64,000 nucleotides of DNA from contig JACCLO010000008.1 of assembly GCA_029448655.1 (NCBI GenBank), forward strand, positions 3,224,001-3,288,000. Direction: 5' to 3'. A program made the translations under genes and the position numbers. This DNA comes from Wolfiporia cocos (lineage: Eukaryota > Basidiomycota > Agaricomycetes > Polyporales > Phaeolaceae). The notes under the pieces were generated by a model, which was not told where the DNA came from, did not search any database, and was given only the letters and a program-made list of their open reading frames with translations. Positions 46,900-56,639 of the stretch are shown one piece after another (the first letter of the stretch is position 1; every line of letters starts with the position of its first letter).

Positions 46900-48787
46900 G
46901 TGAGAAGAATGGTTTGAACGTGATTCCCATTCATATCTCTCAGGTATCGTCGTGCATTCAAGCTGAAAAATGATACATAACAAGTACTAATTGATGTTGC
47001 ATGTACTCACGAAGCAAGGACTGTATTGACCCAAACTATTACGGAAACTGATAAGCTGAAATTCATGAGAGAGGTAATAATATCTACCTGTGGCCAGAGG
47101 AAAGTAAAACAGACAGATTATACTTGTCCCATCTCGACGATCAATGTACAGCTGCAGAGCACAATAATGTGTCAGTTTATACATTCGATGGAGCGCAAAT
47201 CCTGGTGTCTCACAGTTGTCAGCATGCCAATGTCCATGGCACTGTTTTTAAACATCATTAGAGACGCTCGAATAGTATTATGCCAGAAGCACAAACCACA
47301 TAAGAATTCCACGTTGCAAAGCGAACATGAAGAGCTTAGATATCATACTTCCTGTTCTGCAGCCTATTGTGAGTAACTCAATATCATGTGAGCTGTATAC
47401 TGAGACTCATACATCGGAAGTTCACTACTATAGCCGTGAAGTACGTAGCATAATGTTGCGGCGAGCAAGATGTCATCCGCAATGACCATGGCTAGTTGTG
47501 CCGTCAACATGTTCTGTACATTGAACATTAGGCACCGTTGACTGAGAATAGACAAAGAACCGTCCAGAAGTCGTATTTGATGAGAGATAGCTCATCCAAG
47601 TGGCCGCATTCCATCTGCGTTAGCAAGGGTCCTCGTTATTATGTAAACTTGACAAAGCAACAGCGTGGCTTACAATCTGTACGCAAGCACTGCAGAATAT
47701 TGAGATCGTTACTGATGACATGTGTGCTTTTGCCGAAACAATGTGTCTCACCCGGTCCTAGTGCTAAACGATACAATTGGGGTGACTCCAAGTTCAGGCG
47801 TGCCGAAGCATTAGACACTTACAAAATGCGCAGAACGCCAGAATCAACTATATATGCATGAGGCATCCAGATAGACGTTCTATTAGCGATGCAAACGTAC
47901 CCAGCCTACCACAGGAGCCATTGCAAGCAGAGCTTTTGGCAAAACTGATAGCGGTATTAAAAAGGGTGTAAAGCGGATTGTCTAACGGTAGAACGTACTT
48001 CTCCATACACTGTACAGGAAGAATCTGTATGACAGAGTGAGACGTTAGATATGCTTTCAGTGATCAACAACTGATATTCACAATTGAGATGCCAGAACCG
48101 TCGTCGTCTGTTGACAGTAACGTCAATTATACACAATTTGATTACTTCTGAGTGACTCCATACCGTAAGAATGAACTCGATCTGAGATGTTCTTGTTATA
48201 TATTGCTCCACTGAGAGCAGCGTTTCTACCACTCACAGCCATTAACCTATGATTATATATGTCGATTCGAGCCATTTGAACATTTTATAGTCAGATGGGC
48301 TAACCTCAAGAAGTTATTGTAGTTGAGTAAAATTTCGAATCGGTTGTGATCGAAAACAAATAATGTCCAGCCTGCCTGTATAAAATGATCATTTGAATGG
48401 CTGTGCGCACGGATGTTGACTCACTTACAGCAATTGTGATACATTCCTTCGTTGTATCGAGAAATCTGTAGCATGTAAGAATGTTGAACGCTTACTCTCA
48501 GAGGTAGGCCATTACCTCAGGACAATGACCTGAACAATATCAACTCAATCAACTGTTGATATTTGGTTAGCAGTGCATGACCCACAGTCATTTGGAGCGT
48601 GTGACGATCATTCTTGTAGTTCTTGAAGTAGAATACAGTCTGGGCAATGCTGAAGCCATGTAATCTGACCAGTCGTGTTTGAATATCAGAAACGCTGCGA
48701 AAAAGATAACGAATACAAGGTAGTAGCAAAGAGACCGATGAAAGCGCAGCCTAGTGTTTTGTCAAGACTCAGATCAAGCTTGGTCAT
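46900..48787 (-). pseudogene. DUF6534-like multi-membrane protein gene, apparently decayed
   Basis: From ATG 48787 the minus strand encodes KLDLSLDKTLGCAFIGLFAT. After a probable short intron it encodes GFSIAQTVFYFKNYKNDRHT (to about 48600). This is the N-terminal pattern of the DUF6534 membrane family common in Agaricomycetes (LGAxFIGLxxS...YxQTxxYFxxYxxD). Further candidate pieces are FLDTTKECITIA (about 48445) and a segment near 48220. I could not link them into a complete open gene; many frames contain stops, so decay after transposon insertions is likely. It could still be a gene with many short introns. Lower limit is approximate. Confidence 0.45.
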
Positions 48788-50832
48788 TGGCAAAATAATG
48801 TCCGACAAAGTAAGGCAAGATGACTTGACCTAAGATATCGTTCCTTCTGTTCTCTAAATACTCGGATAGAGCCTACGATCAGAATCCATGCCAGGATACG
48901 CGCATGAGAACTGACAGACATTTCCCTTCATAGAGCGACCACAGAAGAATGGAGAAACGATGTACGTCTTAGAACATCTGATGCGGAAGATATGGCTGCT
49001 CCCGAATATGCTCATCATCGCCGTACACATTCCCGTACACATTCCCAAGATGAGCATAATATTAGAGCCACAACCTGGGTAGTAGTATGCACATTAGCAG
49101 CAGTGTTTCGTAAGGTGACCAGACGCAATATACAATCTGACTTTTCATTGGTGATGTGAACGGAGCGATGAAAAAGATCATACTGCGGGCACTTACATTC
49201 TGTGAGATTATTAGATAGACATTTGCGAAGCGGAAAGTAGAGGCAGAAGGTCTTACAATTATGTTGTAAGTTTCTTTATATGCTAATTGGGAGCCTGCCA
49301 ATACCAATACAAGAAGGGATTATCATTTGGAGCTCACTTGTCACTTCAAGCTAGGCATCTTAGCCGAAGACGTGCAGTATATCTTAATGCCGGCTTTGGA
49401 ATGACGGAGTTCACCATATGCCACATTCCATGAGCTCATCAGTCGTTTGGAAGCCGCAGACGTTTCCGCTATGATGCTTGTATTACGGAAGAACCACACC
49501 AAAATACCTTCTGAAATGATGTAGTGCCGGTGTACCGGTGAATCCCTGGGTGAACAACCCACGTTACGTTCCAATGCAGTCATTCATCACTCCTTGAAAC
49601 ACCATCATTCCTTGAAACACCATCACTCCTTGAGACGCTGAGGTACCCCTTCAGTTCCTTGCAACGTTCCTGTCAGAAAACTGCCTCGGTGTTCATGCAC
49701 GTACATTCTTGGCAATTATACACATGAGCACAGATCTATTCATGCACATCCGCCAAATAAACATTTGCTGAGAGAGCAAGCATTTTGTGGTGTTCGCAAA
49801 ACCGAAATTTTAATTGCAAGATCGCGGTCCATGTGAATTATCTATGTGCCATTGTAGGGTCTCAAAGTGAAACTATATGCTGAGGCACTCCCCTGCTACT
49901 GTTTTCGAAGCAGACGGGTGTGGCTCTGATGAACAAATGATAGAAAACAACGAAACTGCGTATGCAGCACTTGTCTAATCAGGCACCTAGTGTCACGTCA
50001 CGCTTACCTAAATAGTGTGAGCTTCTGGATGGGCTACTCTACATTCAGTACAGCATCACGTTTTTACATCGTCCACACTCCTAGTATCATGGTAGGACGA
50101 GCCAAATCAAAGTCTAGGGTGGCGGCGAGGATGATGATGAGATATAGTAGATAGCCGGGAGTTGACTTGCCTTTCTTGAAATGGCGATGCGTGACGTGAC
50201 CCTGTCTTTTACCCATTATTCGCCCTCGGTTCAAACGGAAACATAGCCGATAACGAAATTTATTACATGAAAGTGTGCCCATAATACTTTACAACATCTC
50301 TGCATAGCCCGATTCATGCTAGGCTGAGGTTAAATACAAGTCCGAGGCTCCATAAGATTGTGCTGTCTCAAGGACTGATGAATGGTAGTACATGATCGAT
50401 TCAAGGCAGAAATAAGGTTTCCACAAAAAGGAGTCATCTGAATCGGGAACGAGAAGCGTTGTGGCGCAATTATTTGAGCCAAAGCAGATAATCCGCATGA
50501 TGTTGTTGCCCTAATCCGATCCGCGGTCGAACTAGATGAAGAAAGAAAGAAGCGTGGGAAGGCGGTGTGGCAAGAGATCATGTGGCAGAATATATCAGCG
50601 GTGCATGGCGCCCTACCAGTCGCTGTACATTGAATGGCACATAGTTATATGCATCGGATTCATGCTTCGTGATGCGGCTCTACCTCTATCCAGACCGCTT
50701 CGTTGGACGTTTCCTGAAATATTTGTATATGTTGAACTTATGCATCACCATTGAGCTTTAGGCTTGAACCCACGGATTGTCTAACAGCAAGTGAACCACA
50801 ATCTCCAGCAGTGCTCCAACAATATCTACTGC
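48788..50832. other. 2 kb stretch without a convincing gene
   Basis: Short minus-strand frames occur (for example 49341-49583 and 50064-50282, the latter with a hydrophobic YLLYLIIILAATLDF segment), but none shows a recognisable family. A tandem direct repeat of caccatcaytccttga is present near 49590-49635. Confidence 0.35.
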
Positions 50833-50840
50833 AAACCATG

Positions 50841-52572
50841 TAGTGTTGCCGAAGTTCAGTTCAGAACCAAGGTTCAGAACCTGAACCGCCGGAACCGAAC
50901 CTAGGTTCAGGTTCAGTCCAGGTCCGGTTCAGGGTAGGATGTCAAGGTTCGGTTCTTGGTTCAGGGGGGCCATGGGTACCCTTGAACCAGGTTCGAACCG
51001 GACTGAACCTTGAACCACTTAGCATTAACATATTCCTGGTAACTGTTGGTGGATAAGTATAAACTACAATCATATTCTTGTCATCTTTGTTATAGTATTG
51101 TTGCAGTAAGCTATGGATCACTGGCTTCACAATGGCAAGCATCAGCACTGATATACTCCAGTCTCCCAATATGGTGAGAGCTCAGCCCCATGTTGGAAGT
51201 ACTGTGCTTTCTTTGGCACTGGGCTACATTCACTGCTGTCAGATGAAGTAAAACATGTAGTTCACAATGTTTCACTTCAGATCCATGAACCTAGGTTATA
51301 TACAGAGCTGTCTAATAAGGTTTGTTATTAGCTTTGCCTCAGGCTAATTCACACTCATTCTGCTCATGGATTCTGATTACTGAACTGCTCAAATCTGCTG
51401 CCTTGAGTGACTATTGTGCATCATAAGTTATGTTTTACCACTGTAAAGAAGACTCAGAGCCAATTTGGAATGTAGCAGCCCAATAGACACCAAACAGAGG
51501 CACTGCAGAACTTGAAGTTTGGTGTTGTCAGAAAAATATTTCCCTCGGGTTTCCTGGGCAGGTCAGGATGTGCCATGATAGGTGAGGTGTTTAAGGGGTC
51601 GATGGCGAGCAATGTACCTAGGAGACACGCAGCTTGTAGCGATTCAAACGGCGGCGGCACGTTAAATGGATCAGGAATAATAGAAATCAAATCAAAACAT
51701 TGGTAACTGATTCCCTAAGTCCTGAGCGAACGCCTCGAGCACAGCTCTTCGTCTAGCTTCGTCTTGGCAGTAATCAATGTATTTTCTTGTATCTGCACAT
51801 CGCCTAAATACATAGAGAGCTATAAGGTTTTCTACAACATTTTGAGTGCCCTAAAATTTGAGTATGCACCCTACAAGCTAGACAAGTCGGAGACGAACCC
51901 TGAAACAGTGAGGATTGTCCTGGAATACTAGAAAATTATTTTACGAGACCGATAGACCGTAGATCTAAGGTGGTGCACAGAGGTTAGAGAGACAAGACAT
52001 GGAAAAAGCTATAGGAAAGCAGTCGAGGTTGGGACAGACCTGTCTATGCTAGAGAGCCTAGAGAAATGTCGGATAGTACCTGTCTTTGACTAGATGAGCA
52101 GCCAGAGAGTGTCCGCAGGGCTTTTGCGACGTTTCAGATTGTGCGCAAACCAGCGAAGGTTCAACGTTCACTGTGCGAGCACGATCGAGGTTGATCACGA
52201 TCGGTCGAGCTGTAGCTAAACCACCTCGGATGGGCATTCTGCCTACCAGCTGGCTTTCCGTGGTGCATTCTGCGTCATTTTGATGTGTGTTTGGTCAAGT
52301 CTCGGTGTTCTTACATGGTTCTAATGTCTATGGCACATTTATTTTGCAGCATATTGGTTACTCCAGTGGACTCAACATTATTTTTACATTTTAGAAAAGC
52401 AAGTCATTTAGTGGTTCGAACCTAGTTTGAACCATGAACCGAACCTGCTGAACCAGTTCAGCAGGTTCAGTCCAGGTGCAGGTTCAGGTTCAGGCTCCCT
52501 GCAGTCGGTTCAGTTCTAGGTTCAGCCCCAGACCCCCCTGAACCTGAACTGAACCGAACTTCGGCAACACTA
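50841..52572. mobile_element. hAT-like non-autonomous DNA transposon, 8 bp TSD AAACCATG
   Basis: The ends are a perfect 17 bp terminal inverted repeat, TAGTGTTGCCGAAGTTC, at 50841-50857 and 52556-52572. AAACCATG is duplicated at 50833-50840 and 52573-52580. The 8 bp duplication and TAGTGTTG-type ends are as in hAT elements. Dense GGTTC/GAACC motifs fill about 150 bp next to each end (50858-51005 and 52415-52555). The 1732 bp interior encodes no transposase, so it must be moved in trans. Confidence 0.85.
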
Positions 52573-52630
52573 AAACCATGCAGTGGATGCCACCTGACCA
52601 TAACGTTCGTGTTCAGTATGCCAGCAGTAG

Positions 52631-53704
52631 TGTCACATGCCAATTTCAAGCCTTTAGGCACAGTACCTTTTCCGATTATCGAGAGCACCCCTGAAGCTGG
52701 AAACCCGATGCCCCCGCTAGATCCAAGCCCTACATATGTATCACTACAGGCACTAGCTAACAGCATCACCAGCCACGCCTAAGGACCCCAGTCCCTGACC
52801 ACACATTCAGTCCAACATAAAGCCAATAGCAGTCACGTGACCCCGACCAACTACGATGAGCCCAGTAGCACCTGACCAGACCAACCCCTTGCTACAGGGA
52901 CTACACCTCATCAGGTCACAAGCCCCAGACTCACAGCTAGGACCACATCCACCCAACTAACCGAACCCTACGCCTCCCGTCTCCACGAACCACAGCCATT
53001 ACCGGCTACACGGTCATTACCGACCATGGACTCACGCCATTACTGGCATGGACTATGTACCATACGGACTAAGGCCCATGGAAGGCCTTAAACTCCAGCC
53101 GCCCTAGTCTACGAGGAACACCAACCTCGGGCAGCACCTGTACGACTGAGAACCCTAGCAGTCACAGGACTCTACATACTGATTGCAGCCGATCACACTC
53201 GATCACCCTACATCACACACGGCCCGTACTGGCCAGTCCACAAGTCCCGGCAGACGTCATCCTTCAGTACCAGCACGTGGGAACCTGGGCCGCCACGTGC
53301 CTTCCCCTCAGTACCAGTCCTTGGGAACCTGGACCGCAGACACCCCGATCACGGACATAGAACCCCGCCATTACCGGCGAACCCTCGATCGACGAGAACC
53401 ACAGATTGGGCCTATCCTGTTACGTTGCCATAGACATCCAGCACTCCCCTAGCCATACCAGCGCTCGCACTCCGATGCCCTTACTGGCCACCACGTAGCA
53501 CATAGATTACCTCAGCGCCAATGCCCTACGGGCCACGCACCATAACATGTACAAACAGTGTAGGACTATATAAATGCCAGACAGTCTTGAGTGAACCTCA
53601 GACTTGTCTTGGCCATTTCAGCCTTAGATGCCCGGACCAGGAAGGTGCCTTTGAGCGACCGACCCCCCTTCCCCCGGTGTGTGTCTGAGGTTGTGCATGT
53701 GTCA
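52631..53704 (+). repeat. Gypsy-2/3-type solo LTR, TSD AGTAG
   Basis: This 1074 bp unit runs TGTCACATGCC...GCATGTGTCA and is flanked by AGTAG (52626-52630, 53705-53709). It contains the gactatataaatgcc TATA box near 53565 and AGACTTGTCTT near 53600, the self-primer variant also found in Gypsy-3. Confidence 0.92.
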
Positions 53705-53709
53705 AGTAG

Positions 53710-54320
53710 CAGCACCTTCGCCGCATGCCGACACTTCAATTGCATCACTTGTCAAGGATTCCACTCAGCGGGTGATCCTATCTGCTCTGCTCGTCGCCGT
53801 TTTGGTTTGCCACCACCTGCGCTGCTTCCTTCCGTCGTGATGCACCCTCTGCCCATATTGACATGCAGGGAAATTAGTTGCGGACTTAGTATCTCTTCTT
53901 ACACCTATGTACTCAAATCGTCTTCTCCGAGGCCTTCTTATTGTTCTTTGCTCCTTCCGCCCATAGTCTCTCAATCACCCACGATGTTTAGCGGCCGTAT
54001 ATGTACCTGGTTGCTGGTCACGGTATATAAGTCCTTAAACACAGTCAAGTCACATAAAGGCTCGAGCATGCCATCTCCGGTATATGTACATGCATTCGAT
54101 CAAGTATCAGCTAATGTATTTCTTGTCGAGCCCACTTGAGATACGGTGCATTGGCCTGTCTGCACTCAGGTGAAGGTGTGGGCACTGCAAGTGGAGAGCA
54201 TCAGCAAAAACGTCCATTTCTATGCCGGGTGTCAAGCACTTACATATATGCAAAGCCCACACACTCATTCACTGTGTCAAATACCTACACACCACCGTAC
54301 TCAGCGTAGAGTTTCAGTCA
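53710..54320. other. Unique spacer between two solo LTRs
   Basis: No gene was recognised. A plus-strand open frame crosses from the solo LTR to 54139, but its first part is LTR sequence, so it is not a gene. The last bases (cgtagagtttcagtca) match the outer flank of tRNA-armed element copy A and probably start copy B. Confidence 0.4.
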
Positions 54321-54325
54321 ACTAT

Positions 54326-55323
54326 TGACACAAGCACAACCTCAGACACACACCGGGGGAAGGGGGATCGCGTGAAAGCGCCCTCCTGGTCCGGGCATCT
54401 AAGGCTGAAATGGCCAAGACAAGTCTGAGGTTCACTCAAGACTGTCTGGCATTTATATAGTCCTACACTGTTTGTACATGTTATGGTGCGTGGCCCGTAG
54501 GGCATTGGCGCTGAGGTAATCTATGGCAACGTAACAGGATAGGCCCAATCTGTGGTTCTCGTCGATCGAGGGTTCGCCGGTAATGGTGGGGTTCTATGTC
54601 CGTGATCGGGGTGTCTGCGGTCCAGGTTCCCAAGGACTGGTACTGAGGGGAAGGCACGTGGCGGCCCAGGTTCCCACGTGCTGGTACTGAAGGATGACGT
54701 CTGCCGGGACTTGTGGACTGGCCAGTACGGGCCGTGTGTGATGTAGGGTGATCGAGTGTGATCGGCTGCAATCAGTATGTAGAGTCCTGTGACTGCTAGG
54801 GTTCTCAGCCATACAGGTGCTGCCCGAGGTTGGTGTTCCTTGTAGACTAGGGCGGCTGGAGTTTAAAGCCTTCCATGGGCCTTAGTCCGTATGGTACATA
54901 GTCCATGCCAGTAATGGCGTGAGTCCATGGTCGGTAATGACCGTGTAGCCGGTAATGGCTGTGGTTCGTGGAGACGGGAGGCGTAGGGTTCGGTTAGTTG
55001 GGTGGATGTGGTCCTAGCTGTGAGTCTGGGGCTTGTGACCTGATGAGGTGTAGTCCCTGTAGCAAGGGGTTGGTCTGGTTAGGTGCTACTGGGCTCATCG
55101 TAGTTGGTCGGGGTCACGTGACTGCTATTGGCTTTGTACTGGACAGGACATGTGGTCGGGGACTAGGGTTCTTAGGTGTGGCTGGTAATGCTGTTAGCTA
55201 GTGCCCATGGTGGTTCGTTTGTAGGGCGTGGATCTAGCTGAGGCATTGGGTTTCCAGCCTCAGGGGTGCTCTCAATGATTGGAAAAGGTACTGTGCCTAG
55301 AGGCTTGAAATTGGCGTGTGACA
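54326..55323 (-). repeat. Gypsy-2/3-type solo LTR, TSD ACTAT
   Basis: This 998 bp unit runs TGACACAAGC...GGCGTGTGACA on the plus strand, flanked by ACTAT (54321-54325, 55324-55328). It carries aagacaagtct and a tttatata box as in the other members. It was inserted at the left end of tRNA-armed element copy B. Confidence 0.92.
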
Positions 55324-55921
55324 ACTATCTTAATCTGCCAACTGCCCTTTGCTTAAGAAATCGCAGTTGCGAGCTAGGTTTGCATGCAGATTAATCTGCT
55401 AGCTGTGGCAGATTAATCTACTGTGACAATAAAATGGTACATCCCGGATTCGAACCAAGGACCTTAGTGCAGATCAGAATAAGAGCATCGCAGCATACAT
55501 TAGCCAACTGAGCTACAGTGCAACTAGTGTCTGCCCCATTTTAAGCAATATATAGAGTATTTTGTAAACTTCATTTTTGCAGTTTAACATCTTCCATAAC
55601 ACAAATACAAATGAATCTGCCTCTAAAGACCTGTGAGTCCAGTGTATTCAACTTTCCCATCGTGAGTTGCTTCAGGTCAGGCATGGTAAAACAAGCTACC
55701 ACTATTATTGATTTCTTTATGCTTGTTGTAGCAGTTAGTTGCCTTGATGATTTGCGGAAATTGTGTGCAAAATTTGCGTTATATATATTTTGATTGGTCA
55801 AATGTAACTGTTGTCACTATGGCTCAGTGGGCTGATTATTCTGCAATGCTCTTATTCTCATCTGTGCCAAGGTCCTTGGTTCAAATCCTCAATGTATCAT
55901 TTTATTGTCACAGTAGATTAA
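55324..55921 (+). repeat. tRNA-armed inverted repeat element, copy B
   Basis: The left arm carries a minus-strand tRNA-like sequence with box B GGTTCGAATCC (55446-55456) and box A TAGCTCAGTTGG (55504-55515), both perfect matches to the consensus. A roughly 250 bp core follows, then a plus-strand tRNA-like arm with box A TGGCTCAGTGG (55820-55830) and box B GGTTCAAATCC (55878-55888). The right arm is cut by Gypsy-1 at 55922, 33 bp past box B. The minus-strand core has a 76-codon frame (55571-55801) of unknown meaning. Confidence 0.72.
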
Positions 55922-56628
55922 TGTTACGGGTCGAATACCCGTTCGTATATTCGTGTCGCGAATATAGATCGTTCTTCTGCACGTAGGCACGTCGCCGTAT
56001 GCAAGGCAAATGCTCGTTAGATGCCTTCGGGTCCTAAGTGAAATCCTTAGGAGATCGGTTAATATCCAATACGCGTTAGAGGATATAATCTGTTCAGGTG
56101 CGAGTCGAATAAAATATAAGACTCGCCTAAGTCCGAGAAGTCAGTGTGCACTTCGAGGACTTTGTCGTTCGGTTGCTCGAGTGAGAAATACTGAGCGTAG
56201 TTTCCTACGTTTGAGAACGAGTATAAGACTTCTTGTTTGTACAACAAGGTCGAGCTGAAGAGCCTCAACAGTAAGTACACGAGTTTATATACTACGTTAG
56301 CTTTCAGGGGTCAAGTCTGTCCCAGATGTCACCGCTACTATCTACGCTATAGTACCAAACGTTTGATAAGTATGTAGTGATATATCCGAGACGATAGATA
56401 GGAATGATGGCAGTTGAACGCCATCTATCAACTAATAAACGATGAACATGAAATGGTGGCAGAGTTGGATCTGCCAGCGATGAAACACGCCCTATAGGCT
56501 AGTACAACTGGGGATGCGCCCAGTAGAGTCACGAGTAGCCAGGGGAGTTGGTTGCGCAACAAGTCCCTGTATCGTATTCGACCGGTGGTGAGTTCTGCAG
56601 ATATTGAAAAATCAAAATAATCGTAACA
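55922..56628 (-). repeat. Gypsy-1 3' LTR
   Basis: This 707 bp LTR reads TGTTACGGG...TCGTAACA on the plus strand. In the minus sense the TATATAAA box is at 56291-56284 and the self-primer sequence AGCTCGACCTT at 56256-56246, 35 nt apart as in the copy at 994-1702. Confidence 0.95.
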
Positions 56629-56639
56629 TCAGCCCCTCC

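Noticed and set aside
50858..51005. GGTTC-rich clusters considered as a CRISPR-like or satellite array
   Set aside because: The motifs are irregularly spaced, occur in both orientations and sit symmetrically inside the inverted ends of a DNA transposon in a eukaryote. There are no regular repeats or spacers.
53591..54139. A 182-codon plus-strand open frame considered as a small gene
   Set aside because: Its first 110 bases are the end of a solo LTR and no domain or splice pattern supports it.
55446..55515. A genuine tRNA gene at the minus-strand A and B boxes
   Set aside because: The boxes match well, but the anticodon region is too long and no acceptor stem can be formed. The unit recurs in inverted pairs, so it is a tRNA-derived repeat.
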